A program made the translations under genes and the position numbers. This document shows positions 32,730 to 44,493 of a DNA stretch of 64,000 nucleotides, piece after piece. The stretch is from Candidatus Delongbacteria bacterium (GTDB lineage Bacteria > CAIWAD01), in assembly GCA_041675285.1 (NCBI GenBank), contig JBAYTZ010000010.1:1-64000 (forward strand), written 5' to 3'. Position 1 is the first letter of the stretch, and each line of letters opens with the position of its first letter. The notes under the pieces were generated by a model that was not told where the DNA came from, ran no database searches, and was given only the letters and a program-made list of their open reading frames with translations.

Positions 32730-34253
32730 CTAGTTGTTCTGCAGGTGCTGCAGCGCGCTGGTCAGCAGGGAGGTCGCATAGGCCGGGTTGTGAACGCCGT
32801 GGCTGCCGTCGTTCTTGACGAACAGGTAGCCGTAGATGGCTTCACGATGGGCCGGGTTGGTGATGGTCGCCGTGTACGTGGTCGAGGACAGCGAGTCACC
32901 GGGGACGCCGAAGAAGTTTTCGATGGAGGTCATGAGGTTCATGATCTCCGTCTGGCCGCCCGTGCCGTTCCCGTCGAAGGCATCGATGTCGAAGCTCGTC
33001 ACGCCGGCGCCGTGGCAACCGGTGCAAGCCGTCAGGGTGGCCTCGAAGGTGTGGTCATGCAGCGGGTAGCCGTGCGGGGCCGAAGCTTCCATGTGGCAGG
33101 TCACGCACGCGCTGCCGATGGCCTTGTGGGCAAAGCCGTCCATGCCGCGGTTGTACGTGAAGCCCGGGATCTCGAAGGAGCCGGTGCCCAGGAACATGTC
33201 CATCTGGGGGCTCTCGTGCGGTCCACGCAGGGTGCCGAAGGTGGTGCCGTTGCCGTGCACCTGGGACTCCACGTTGGCCGCGTCGCGACGGGCCTGATGG
33301 CACTGGGCACACAGCTGGCTGGTGCCCTGACCCGTGAAGGTGGCCGGCTGATTGACGGCGTAGAGCACCGTGGCGTCGGCCAGCGTCCGCACCTGGGCCG
33401 GGTTGGCGGCGTTGTGCGGGTCGTGGCAGGCCACGCAGCCCACGAGGTCAAGGGTCGCGCCCGGCAGCATGCCGGCATAGTCCGGATCGTAGTTGGCGAT
33501 GAAGCCTTCGGCGCCGTGGCACTTCCAGCACGCCGTGCGGTTCCACTCGGCCGAGTAGTCTTCCACCGTCTCACCGGTGCGCTCGTACCAGGAACCGTGG
33601 GCACCCTCATGCCACTGCTCCATCTGCTCGCCGTGGCAGGAGGCGCAGGGGGCCAAGGACTCGCCACCCTCGAAGCGGGTCGCCAGCGAGACTTCCGGAT
33701 CGTGGTTGTACATGCTGGGGCCCATGGAGCCGTGGCAGGACTCGCACTGGACGCCTTCCAGGGCGTGCGCACGGGCGATGTCGTCCGTGTCGGTGGAGCC
33801 CCAGAAATCGTCATAACCGCCATGGTCCAGACCGTGGTCCGTGATGGTCGTGTCGCCATAGGCAACCGGCGCATCCCAGCCCAGGGTGTGGCACTGCAGA
33901 CAGTAGGGGTTGTTGCTGGAGCCGGCGTTCACCAACGTCTCGAAGGCGTTGGGGTGACCCGAGCCCAGCCACTCGCCCACGGTCTCGCCGTGACACGTGG
34001 CGCACGCCGTGTTGTTGGAACCCACCCAGGCCCACGCCTGATAGTTCTGGCCGTCCTGGCCATCCTGGCCGGCAGGACCCTGGGGACCCGCGGGACCCTG
34101 GGGTCCCTGGGCACCGTCGGCACCGTTCGAGCCATTCGTTCCGTTCGTGCCGGCCGGCCCCTGGGGACCAGCCTCCCCATCCTCACCCGCGCAACCGACC
34201 AGCAACACGCCGGCGAGCACGAGGAAGGGCAGGGGCTGAAGGAATTTCTTCAT
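32730..34253 (-). CDS. Nine-heme c-type cytochrome lipoprotein with collagen-like stalk
   Basis: The 507-aa protein has a lipoprotein signal (LAGVLLVGCAGE, lipidated C21). About 16 Gly-X-Y triplets follow (residues 23-70, from GED to GQN), then the cytochrome part. Nine CxxCH heme sites appear in order: CATCH, CLQCH, CESCH, CASCH, CWKCH, CVACH, CAQCH, CVTCH and CTGCH. Multiheme cytochromes of this length move electrons across or outside the envelope or reduce oxyanions or nitrogen oxides; this arrangement does not tell which. The collagen-like stretch may act as a spacer from the membrane. It has its own promoter region and terminator, and it stands near, but not in, the respiratory operons. 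Confidence 0.85.
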   Translation of the reverse strand: MKKFLQPLPFLVLAGVLLVGCAGEDGEAGPQGPAGTNGTNGSNGADGAQGPQGPAGPQGPAGQDGQDGQNYQAWAWVGSNNTACATCHGETVGEWLGSGHPNAFETLVNAGSSNNPYCLQCHTLGWDAPVAYGDTTITDHGLDHGGYDDFWGSTDTDDIARAHALEGVQCESCHGSMGPSMYNHDPEVSLATRFEGGESLAPCASCHGEQMEQWHEGAHGSWYERTGETVEDYSAEWNRTACWKCHGAEGFIANYDPDYAGMLPGATLDLVGCVACHDPHNAANPAQVRTLADATVLYAVNQPATFTGQGTSQLCAQCHQARRDAANVESQVHGNGTTFGTLRGPHESPQMDMFLGTGSFEIPGFTYNRGMDGFAHKAIGSACVTCHMEASAPHGYPLHDHTFEATLTACTGCHGAGVTSFDIDAFDGNGTGGQTEIMNLMTSIENFFGVPGDSLSSTTYTATITNPAHREAIYGYLFVKNDGSHGVHNPAYATSLLTSALQHLQNN

Positions 34254-34356
34254 GTCTACACCTCCAAATGAAACAGGTAGCCTTGCTCAGCGAACGGGGT
34301 AAATGTCGCGCCTTTGTCACGTGCATGTCAATCAAACCGTGATCATTTTTGCAGCT

Positions 34357-34371
34357 AATTGATATTCAATT
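34357..34371. promoter_or_regulatory. Palindrome in cytochrome promoter region
   Basis: AATTGA-TAT-TCAATT is a 15-bp palindrome with perfect 6-bp arms in the AT-rich 34254-34542 region, roughly 100 bp upstream of the cytochrome ATG. It has the form of a dimeric repressor or activator site. No specific factor can be named. Confidence 0.45.
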
Positions 34372-34493
34372 GTCAACATTCATAAAGGGCAGATCCCTAT
34401 CAGTCATCATCTTCGAACCATTTTGATAGCGAACAGTCATTCAGCTCGTAATTTTTTCACAAGCCGGGCCGGCGCCGCCGTCACGCCGGGCAT

Positions 34494-34518
34494 GAAAAAG
34501 GGGCCGTGACCGGCCCCT
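34494..34518 (-). terminator. Rho-independent terminator after rubrerythrin gene
   Basis: On the minus strand an 8-bp stem AGGGGCCG/CGGCCCCT with a 4-nt loop (34499-34518) is followed by TTTTTCATG. It lies about 25 nt beyond the stop codon. Confidence 0.85.
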
Positions 34519-34542
34519 GGGGAAGACAATTCGCTCGAGCAC

Positions 34543-35067
34543 CTAGAAAGGCCAGAAGCTGTTGTCGTGCCAGTACTCCTCGCGCAGGCTTTCATGGAGC
34601 TTCACCATGGTGTCGTAGTGCTCGTCCTCGAACTGCGACAGCCAGATCAGGATCTTCTTCAGCTCCGCGTCCTCCACCTTCTGCGCCGCCTTGGCGTAGA
34701 AGTCGCGCGCCTCCTTCTCCAGGACGATGGCGATGTCCAGGGCGGTGGTGTCGAAGGTGCTGGTGCTGAGGCTCTTCTTGAAGGCCTCGCTCAGGATGGG
34801 ATCGTGGATGTCGAAGCCGTGCTCGCGCCCGCTCTTCAGGATGCTCTCGTCCCAGGTGGACTCATCGCGCCAGGTCTTGTAGAGGTCGGCCAGGATCCGC
34901 TTGTGGTCCAGTTCGTCCTCGGCGAATTCCTCGAAGAACTTGCGCGCGGTCTCGTTGGCGGTCTTGTCGGCGGTGGCGCGGTAGAATTCATAGCCGCGGC
35001 TTTCCACCAGAATGGCGTACTTGAAGACGTCTTCGACGGTCTTGAAGTCGATGTCCCGGTTGCTCAT
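34543..35067 (-). CDS. Rubrerythrin/ferritin-like diiron protein
   Basis: A 174-aa four-helix-bundle protein with the metal-binding carboxylate pattern of rubrerythrins. E's and H's occur in ESRGYEFYRATA, EDELDHKRILA, EKEARDFYAKAA and FEDEHYDTMV. The C-terminal rubredoxin domain of classic rubrerythrins is missing, since no Cys pairs occur. It is a short ferritin-like member, typically tied to peroxide detoxification or iron handling. The ATG at 35067 has GAGGAGAG upstream. It is a single-gene transcript with its own terminator. Confidence 0.87.
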   Translation of the reverse strand: MSNRDIDFKTVEDVFKYAILVESRGYEFYRATADKTANETARKFFEEFAEDELDHKRILADLYKTWRDESTWDESILKSGREHGFDIHDPILSEAFKKSLSTSTFDTTALDIAIVLEKEARDFYAKAAQKVEDAELKKILIWLSQFEDEHYDTMVKLHESLREEYWHDNSFWPF

Positions 35068-35292
35068 CAGTCTCTCCTCAACTACTTGGCCGAAATGATA
35101 GCAAGTGGACGCTGAACTCGAGCCATCCGCCAACCGGCCTGTTAGGAGAAAAACCATGGTCGGTCGTGGAACTGTGCATCCCATGTGCGAGTATGTGCGC
35201 CACTCTTCGGCTGAAGATTCGATTGAAGAAGTTTCTTTTGCCGTCCGAAGACTACCTGACCAATCATTCGTCTGACACCGAAAGGAACACCC

Positions 35293-35745
35293 ATGAAGAA
35301 GACCATCATCCTCCTGAGCTGCTGTCTGCTGACCCTGTCCCTGGTTGCGGCCGGCACGGCCCAGGCCGGTGCGGGTTGCTGTCCCAAGGGCGCCAAGGTT
35401 GAGAAGGCCGAGAAGGCCTCCTGCAGCCCCAAGGCTTGTGCCAGCACGGATCAGGCCATGACCAAGACCTGTGTGGTGGACGGCAAGACCGTCACCTGCA
35501 CGGTGAATGCCGACGGTTCCTGCACGATGCCCGCCGGCACGGTGCAGAATGCCGCAGGCGCCACGACGAAGACCTGCGTGGTGGACGGCAAGACCGTCAC
35601 CTGCACGGTGAACGCCGACGGTTCCTGCACGATGGCCGGCGCCAACGCCGCCTGCCAGGGCCCCAAGTCCGCCTGCGGCGACAAGCCTGCCTGCGGCGAC
35701 AAGAAGGCCGCCTCCAAGGCCGCCGACAAGAAGGCCGGCATCTAA
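35293..35745 (+). CDS. Exported Cys-rich protein with duplicated module
   Basis: A 150-aa protein with a signal peptide (about 1-25, cut after AQA). The mature part is Lys/Ala/Cys-rich, beginning GAGCCPKG. A 23-residue module (TKTCVVDGKTVTCTVNADGS and CTM) occurs twice, residues 57-79 and 92-114. Its DNA copies (35461-35529, 35566-35634) differ at only three positions of 69, implying a recent duplication of a 105-bp unit. The tail has CGDKPACGDKK and Lys/Ala runs. Metal or heavy-metal-related binding is possible but not shown. AAAGGA precedes the ATG. Confidence 0.75.
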   Translation: MKKTIILLSCCLLTLSLVAAGTAQAGAGCCPKGAKVEKAEKASCSPKACASTDQAMTKTCVVDGKTVTCTVNADGSCTMPAGTVQNAAGATTKTCVVDGKTVTCTVNADGSCTMAGANAACQGPKSACGDKPACGDKKAASKAADKKAGI

Positions 35746-35756
35746 GTCCAGTCTTC

Positions 35757-35786
35757 ATCCGGGTCCGCCGCTGGGCGGACCCGGAT
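35757..35786. terminator. Strong hairpin after Cys-rich gene
   Basis: A perfect 13-bp stem (35757-35769 with 35774-35786) with a GCTG loop lies 11 nt after the stop codon. There is no T run behind it, so it may be a factor-assisted terminator or an RNA-stability element. The rest of the 228-base gap to actA shows nothing else. Confidence 0.55.
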
Positions 35787-35973
35787 GACTCCCCCGCCCG
35801 TTCCGCTCCCGCCCTCCGGCTTCACCGCCCCTTCCAGACCATCAGCCTTGACCAAAGTCATGGAAGAATCAGCGTCCAACCATTATCATCTGCCTTTCCC
35901 TTTTGATGTCACAAGGACTCAGCCGCCCTCCGGCTCCACCGGACGGCCGAAAACCGAAGGCAGACAAGAGACC

Positions 35974-36570
35974 ATGCAGGCAGTTGATCGCTTCCTACGC
36001 GTTGGTCTGCCGTTGACGGTATTCAGTGTTCTGATAACCGTCATCCTGGTGGGCTGGAACACCCAACCTGACCGCTACCAGATCGGCTTTGCTCCCCAGC
36101 AGCCGATCCCCTATTCACACAAGCTGCACGCCGGGGACAACCAAATCCCTTGCGAGTACTGCCACACAGGGGCGCGTCAGGGCCGTTACGCCATGGTGCC
36201 GGCCGTAGAGGCCTGTTTCAAGTGCCACGAACTGGCACGGACGGACAGCCCCTACATCCAGCAGCTCAAGACGGCCTACGACGCGGGCCAGTCCTTCCCC
36301 TGGAAGCGCGTGCACGACCTCCCCGACCACGTCTATTTCGACCATCGGCCCCACGTGGTTCTGGGCATCGCCTGCCAGGAATGCCACGGCCCGGTGGAGA
36401 CCATGGAAGTGGTGGAGCAGGTCCTCAACATGCGCATGGGCGCCTGCCTGAGCTGCCACCGCGGGGAGCGCGAGTGGTCCACGCCCGTTCCCGCGGCCCG
36501 GCCCGACATGGTGCAGGTGGCCTCGGGGCACCCCACAGGTCCCACCAGTTGCAACGCTTGTCATCGATGA
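35974..36570 (+). CDS. actA: Alternative complex III pentaheme subunit ActA
   Basis: A 198-aa membrane-anchored c-type cytochrome. One helix (about 8-30) precedes five CxxCH sites: CEYCH, CFKCH, CQECH, CLSCH and CNACH. A pentaheme protein at the head of an act operon is ActA, which passes electrons out of the quinol-oxidising complex. The ATG at 35974 gives the membrane anchor, whereas the longer frame from 35785 has a Pro-rich run without a ribosome site. The stop overlaps an ATG (36567) but the better start for the next ORF is at 36597. Confidence 0.92.
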   Translation: MQAVDRFLRVGLPLTVFSVLITVILVGWNTQPDRYQIGFAPQQPIPYSHKLHAGDNQIPCEYCHTGARQGRYAMVPAVEACFKCHELARTDSPYIQQLKTAYDAGQSFPWKRVHDLPDHVYFDHRPHVVLGIACQECHGPVETMEVVEQVLNMRMGACLSCHRGEREWSTPVPAARPDMVQVASGHPTGPTSCNACHR

Positions 36571-36596
36571 TCACGCACGCACCTGCAGGAGGAACC

Positions 36597-36786
36597 ATGC
36601 AGATGGAGCCTTCCACGCGCCGGGAAATGCTGGGACGGCTGGGCGGCCTGTTGGCCGGCCTGGCGCTGACCCTGGTTCCCGGCGTCGTCCTCGCGGTGGT
36701 CCGCAAGCCGGATCCCCCCGCGATCCCGCCCCCGACCCGCCCGGCCACGCTGGTGGCAAGGCCTCCCCAGCACGCGGTGAAACGTC

Positions 36787-36794
<8 letters not shown>
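36597..36794 (+). CDS. Small Tat-signal-like protein within the act operon
   Basis: A 65-aa product starting at ATG 36597 behind an AGGAGG 5 nt upstream. Its N-terminus STRREMLGRLGG is a twin-arginine-type motif followed by a hydrophobic helix (about 14-35) and a Pro-rich tail. It overlaps actB by 8 bp, so translation is coupled. I know no standard Act subunit of this form between A and B. It could be a small membrane subunit or an assembly factor of the complex. Family unknown. Confidence 0.65.
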
Positions 36795-39817
<3,023 letters not shown>

Positions 39818-39828
<11 letters not shown>

Positions 39829-41200
39829 CGCCATTCTCAGCGAAGTCCGCCCGCGACCGCTGGTGGTGGGCGAGGTGAGCCTGGGAGCCGTGGACGACGC
39901 CGTCTACCGTCCCATGGAGACCAAGCCCCCGCTGCTCTGGTGGGTGGCGGTGAGCTGCACGTCCCTGCTGATGCTGATGGGCTTCGCCCTGATCGGCTGG
40001 ACCTTCTACAAGGGCATCGGCGTCTGGGGCAACAACGACCCGGTCTTCTGGGGTTGGGACATCACCAACTTCGTCTTCTGGGTGGGCATCGGCCACGCCG
40101 GCACGCTGATCTCCGCCGTGCTCTTCCTGTTCCGGCAGCGCTGGCGCAACGCCATCGCCCGCCTGGCGGAGGCCATGACCATTTTCGCCGTGATGTGCGC
40201 GGCCATCTACCCGGCCATCCACGTGGGCCGGCCCTGGCTGGCCTTCTGGCTCTTCCCCTACCCCAACCAGCGCGGCATGTGGATCAACTTCAACAGCCCG
40301 CTGGCCTGGGACGTCTTCGCCGTCAGCACCTACTTCACGGTCTCGCTCTTCTTCTGGTACGTGGGCCTGATCCCCGATCTGGCCAGTGCCCGGGACCGCG
40401 CCACCAACAAGATCCAGAAGGCCGTGTTCAGCGCCCTCAGCCTCGGTTGGCGCGGCGCCGCCCGGCACTGGAACCACTACGAGAAGGCCTACATGATCTT
40501 GGCGGGCCTGGCCACGCCGCTGGTGCTCTCCGTGCACAGCATCGTGTCCTTCGACTTCGCCACCAGCGTCATCCCCGGCTGGCACACCACCATCTTCCCG
40601 CCCTACTTCGTGGCCGGCGCCGTGTTCAGCGGCTTCGCCATGGTGGTCACCGTGCTGGTCTTCGTGCGGCGGATCATGCGCCTGGACCACCTCATTACCC
40701 TGGACCACATGGAGGTGATGAACAAGGTGATCCTCACCACGGGCTCCATCGTGGGCTACGCTTACGGGATGGAGTTCTTCATCGCCTGGTACGGCGGCGT
40801 GCCCGCCGAGCACTACGTGTTCATGAACCGGGCCACCGGCCCCTACGCCTGGGCCTACTGGACCATGGTCAGCTGCAACGTCATCGTGCCCCAGTTCTTC
40901 TGGATCCGGAAACTGCGCCGCTCCATTCCCTTCATGTTCGTGGTCTCGATTCTCGTGAACATCGGGATGTGGTTCGAGCGCTTCGTGATCATCGCCACCA
41001 GCCTGCACCGCGACTACCTGCCCAGCTCGTGGGGCTACTTCCGGCCCACGCTGGTGGACATGGGCATCTTCGCCGGCACCTTCGGCCTGTTCTTCACCAT
41101 GGTCCTGCTGTTCTCCCGCACCCTGCCGGTGATCGCCACGGCCGAACTGAAGGCCGTCCTGCCCGGCGCCCAGCCGCGCTCCGGAGGCCACCATGACTGA
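39818..41200 (+). CDS. actC: Alternative complex III membrane subunit ActC (NrfD-like)
   Basis: A 460-aa polytopic protein of the NrfD/PsrC family, with about ten helices from residue 40 on ([22 protein letters not shown] is the first). It carries the quinol site and may move protons. [23 protein letters not shown] is the conserved early helix. GCAGGAGG lies before the ATG. It overlaps actB by 11 bp and actD by 8 bp, as expected in a single operon. Confidence 0.94.
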
Positions 41201-42359
41201 TCGCCACTTCCTGGTCCTCGGCCTCTACGGGGACGCCCAGCAGCTGGTGGACGCCATCCACAAGCTTCGTCCCACTTACGGGGAGAAGCTGGAAGCCTAC
41301 ACGCCCTACCCCGTTCACGGCATCGAAAAGGCCCTGGGCCTGCCCAAGTCGCACGTGGGGAAGATCGTCCTGGCCATGGGCCTGAGCGGCCTGACCCTGG
41401 CGCTGGGCTTCCAGTCCTGGGTCTTCACCACCGACTACCAGATCCAGTTCGGCGGCAAGCCCTACTTCTCCTGGGCCAGCTTCATCCCCATCGTGTTCGA
41501 GGTGACGGTCCTGCTGGCCTGCATCGTGGGGGCCGTCTTCGGCATGCTGGCGCTGGTGAACAAGCTGCCGCACTACTCGCATCCCATCCTCGCCAGCAAG
41601 TCCATGCCCAAGATCACGCGCGACCGCTTCGCCCTGGCCGTGAGCGTGGACTCGGCGGAGGAAGCCGCCGCCGCCAGCGCCGCGCTGCGGAGCTCCGGGG
41701 CGCAGGAACTCGAGGAGGTCCGCGGCACGGACGAGTTGGGCAGCGGACCGCTGCTGCCGCTCAAGCCCGTGCTGGCCACGGTCGTGCTCTGCGTGCTGGC
41801 CGGCCTGGGCACCTGGCACCTGCAGCGGCTCTGGAACAAGATTCCGCTCATCGCCATCATGGACGAGCAGACCAAGGTCGTGCCCTTCCGCGATCTGGGA
41901 CACTTCGCCGACGGCCAGTCCATGCGCCAGCCCGTGATGGGTACGGTGGCCCGCGGCAGCCAGCCCCTGGCGGAAGCCACGCCCGAGGAGGCCGGCCTGC
42001 TGCTGGCCAACCCGCTGGCCCCCACCCCCGCCGTGCTGGCGCGCGGCCAGCGGCTCTACGAGACCCACTGCCTGGTGTGTCACGGCCAGCTGGGTGACGG
42101 CAAGAAGCTGCTCTCCGACAAGTACACGGGCGTGCCGGCCAACTTCCACACGGTCCTGCTCAAGAGCGTGCCCGACGGGCACCTCTATCAGGTGATCCGG
42201 GTGGGCAAGAACACCATGAAGGGCTACGGCAAGGACATCCCGTCCCAGGACCGCTGGGCCATCGTGCACTACGTGCGCGTGCTGCAGCGCGCGCTGGACG
42301 CCACGGACGCGGATGTGGACTACGCCGCCGGCCATCCGGCCGAGGGAGGGCAGCACTGA
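41193..42359 (+). CDS. actD: ActD-ActE fusion (DUF3341 plus monoheme cytochrome c)
   Basis: A 388-aa protein that joins two Act subunits normally made separately. Residues 1-170 are DUF3341/ActD, with two helices (about 55-75, 95-120). The linker [18 protein letters not shown] is a third helix (about 187-210). Residues 250-388 are an ActE-like cytochrome c with heme site [13 protein letters not shown] and a Met ligand candidate in MKGYGK. No stop or ribosome site interrupts the frame, and the length sums the two parts. It overlaps actC by 8 bp and actF by 1 bp. Confidence 0.9.
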   Translation: MTDRHFLVLGLYGDAQQLVDAIHKLRPTYGEKLEAYTPYPVHGIEKALGLPKSHVGKIVLAMGLSGLTLALGFQSWVFTTDYQIQFGGKPYFSWASFIPIVFEVTVLLACIVGAVFGMLALVNKLPHYSHPILASKSMPKITRDRFALAVSVDSAEEAAAASAALRSSGAQELEEVRGTDELGSGPLLPLKPVLATVVLCVLAGLGTWHLQRLWNKIPLIAIMDEQTKVVPFRDLGHFADGQSMRQPVMGTVARGSQPLAEATPEEAGLLLANPLAPTPAVLARGQRLYETHCLVCHGQLGDGKKLLSDKYTGVPANFHTVLLKSVPDGHLYQVIRVGKNTMKGYGKDIPSQDRWAIVHYVRVLQRALDATDADVDYAAGHPAEGGQH

Positions 42360-43525
42360 TGAGCAAGGAGAAGCTTGGGCTTCAGCCCGCGATCCTGGGC
42401 ATGCTGGCCCTGGGCGGCCTGGGCGTGGCGGCCTGCGGCTTCACGGACCTCCAGCGCTTCGGCGCCAACTGGTTCGTCTGGAGCCTGCTGCTGCTGGCCG
42501 TGGCCCTGGGGGCGCTCTTCCTGGTGGCCCTGGAGCATCTGACCCGCGCCCACTGGAGCATCGTGCTGCGCCGCGTGCCCGAGCGCCTGGCCGGCCTGCT
42601 GCCCTGGCTGGCCGTGCTTTTCGCCGTGGGCGCCGCCGTGGGTCTCCTGGGCGGGGTGTTCGGCTGGGCCACGCCGGAGTTCCGCGCCGCCCTGGCCGCG
42701 GAGCCGCACCTGCACGGCAAATCCATCTGGTATTCCACGCCCTTCTTCCTGGCGCGCCTGGTGGTGATCTTCGGCCTCTGGCTGCTGTCCTGGAAGCTCC
42801 TGGCCGGCGGCTCGCTCAAGCAGGACGAGAGCCGCGACCCGCGCTTCAGCCTGTTCGCCAAGCGCTTCAGCGCGCCCTTCATGTGGATCTTTGCCATCAG
42901 CGTCAGCGTGCTGGCCGTGGATTGGCTGATGGGCATGTCGCCGCGCTGGTTCAGCACGATCTTCGGCGTCTACGTCTTCTCGGGCATCTTCCTGAGCGGC
43001 CTGGCGGCAACCACCCTGGGCATCCTGTTCCTGAAGAAGCAGGGCCGCCTCCAGGAGGTCAAGCCCGACCATCTCTACAGCCTGGGCGGCTTCCAGTTCG
43101 CCTTCTCCGTCTTCTGGGCCTACGCGGCCTTCAGCCAGTTCCTGCTGATCTGGTACGCCAACCTCCCCGAGGAGACCTTCTGGTTCCAAGCGCGCCTGAC
43201 GGACGGCTGGTATCCGGTGACCATCCTGCTCACCCTGGCGCGCTTCTTCGTGCCCTTCGTGGCCCTGCTCTCGCGCGAAGTGAAAATGGACGCCGGGCGA
43301 CTGGCCTGGGTGGCGGGGCTGATCCTGTTCGGCGAGGTGCTGGACCTCTACTGGATCATCTTCCCCGAGCTGGGTCGCGGACCGCTGCTGGGCTGGCCGG
43401 AACTGGCCTTCGCCCTCTTCTTCGTCGGGTTGGGATTGTGGCTGGTGCAGCGGCGCATGCAGGTGGGCAAGGACCTGCCCGTGGGCGACCCGAATCTGGA
43501 CGCCAGCCTTCACTATCACTTGTAG
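42359..43525 (+). CDS. actF: Alternative complex III membrane subunit ActF
   Basis: A 388-aa polytopic protein with about ten helices, related to ActC, that completes the quinol-oxidising membrane core. DWLMGMSPRWFSTIFGVYVFSG (about 195-216) is typical of ActF. The TGATG junction at 42357-42361 couples it to the ActD-ActE gene. The last helices (LILFGEVLDLYWIIFPEL) also match. It is followed by a cytochrome gene after 9 nt. Confidence 0.92.
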   Translation: MSKEKLGLQPAILGMLALGGLGVAACGFTDLQRFGANWFVWSLLLLAVALGALFLVALEHLTRAHWSIVLRRVPERLAGLLPWLAVLFAVGAAVGLLGGVFGWATPEFRAALAAEPHLHGKSIWYSTPFFLARLVVIFGLWLLSWKLLAGGSLKQDESRDPRFSLFAKRFSAPFMWIFAISVSVLAVDWLMGMSPRWFSTIFGVYVFSGIFLSGLAATTLGILFLKKQGRLQEVKPDHLYSLGGFQFAFSVFWAYAAFSQFLLIWYANLPEETFWFQARLTDGWYPVTILLTLARFFVPFVALLSREVKMDAGRLAWVAGLILFGEVLDLYWIIFPELGRGPLLGWPELAFALFFVGLGLWLVQRRMQVGKDLPVGDPNLDASLHYHL

Positions 43526-43534
43526 GACCCGGAC

Positions 43535-44404
43535 ATGACGAACGCGCAACGGCCCTCTCTTATCTCCACCCTGGCCTGGGGCCTGGTGGTGCTGCTGCTC
43601 ATGGTCGTCTTCTTCGGGCTGCTGGTGGGCCCGGCCCTGCGACACAAGGGCGTGACCACCACTCACGGCTACGCGCCGAACCAGCCGCCCCGGGACCTGA
43701 CGGAGTTCCCCGCCCAGAAGGGCAAGACCGCCCCGGGCCTGAACCTCAAGCAGGCGCTGGTGGGAGATCCCGCCCAGCTCGCCTGGGCCAAGGAGGAGTA
43801 CGGCAAGATCTGCATCGCCTGCCACGGCGCCACGGGCAAGGGCGACGGCCCGGCCGGGCTGGCCCTGCAGGCGCGGGATTTCACCAAGAGCGCGGCTTGG
43901 AAGAACGGACCGAAAATCACCCAGATCTATCAGACGCTGAGCCGTGGCCTGCCGCCCAAGATGCCGGCCTACGACACCTACACGCCCGCCCAGCGGATGG
44001 CGCTGGCCCACGTGGTGCAGAGCTTCATGGCCTTCCCGGTGCCGGCCGCCTCGGCGGCGGAGATCGCGGCCATGGATCAGGAGCACAGCCTGAGCGCAGG
44101 GATCCGCGAGGCGGGGCGCGTGCCGGTGCGCGTGGCGGCGGCCCGTCTGGCCGAGGTCGCCGTGGCCCGCCGCCTGAACCGGGACGCCCTGCCGGCGGAT
44201 CTGCGGGCCCTGGTTCAGGATGCCGGCAAGGCGGGCCAGAGTCTGGCGGCCCAGGCAGACTTGGCGCTGCCCCAACTGGCGCGCGCGCTGAGCGCCGGAG
44301 CCCCGGCCAACGGCTTCTCCGGCGGCGTGGCGGCCCTGGGTGGCGCCGACTGGCAGCGCCTGATCCAGGCCTGTCGGGCGGCTCTCGAACCCGTCCAACC
44401 CTAA
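43535..44404 (+). CDS. Membrane-anchored monoheme cytochrome c
   Basis: A 289-aa protein with one N-terminal helix (about 11-32) and one heme site CIACHGATGKGDGPAG near residue 92. The later MPAYDTYTPAQR suits a Met heme ligand. The C-terminal half is Ala/Leu-rich and unrecognised. It lies 9 nt after actF and before the operon terminator. It may be the soluble-facing cytochrome that links complex III to caa3 oxidase, or an extra ActE-like subunit. A separate ActE-like domain is already fused to ActD, so the operon has two monoheme cytochromes. Confidence 0.82.
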   Translation: MTNAQRPSLISTLAWGLVVLLLMVVFFGLLVGPALRHKGVTTTHGYAPNQPPRDLTEFPAQKGKTAPGLNLKQALVGDPAQLAWAKEEYGKICIACHGATGKGDGPAGLALQARDFTKSAAWKNGPKITQIYQTLSRGLPPKMPAYDTYTPAQRMALAHVVQSFMAFPVPAASAAEIAAMDQEHSLSAGIREAGRVPVRVAAARLAEVAVARRLNRDALPADLRALVQDAGKAGQSLAAQADLALPQLARALSAGAPANGFSGGVAALGGADWQRLIQACRAALEPVQP

Positions 44405-44412
44405 GTGGAATC

Positions 44413-44437
44413 GGCCGCTCCCGCGAGCGGCCTTTTT
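44413..44437 (+). terminator. Rho-independent terminator after act operon
   Basis: An 8-bp stem GGCCGCTC/GAGCGGCC with a CCGC loop is followed by TTTTT, 9 nt after the cytochrome stop. It separates the act operon from the sco-cox operon. Confidence 0.9.
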
Positions 44438-44493
44438 CAGCGAGTTCAAGTTCGGTAAGACTAAGTTTGTTGCATAAATAACAGGTGAAGCCC

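Noticed and set aside
42320..44449. 709-aa antisense frame over actF and cytochrome genes
   Set aside because: Gln/His/Glu-rich shadow with no domain; the plus-strand genes have clear families.
44440..44493. Promoter boxes before the SCO gene
   Set aside because: A TGCATAAAT-like -10 is visible, but no -35 box at proper spacing is convincing.
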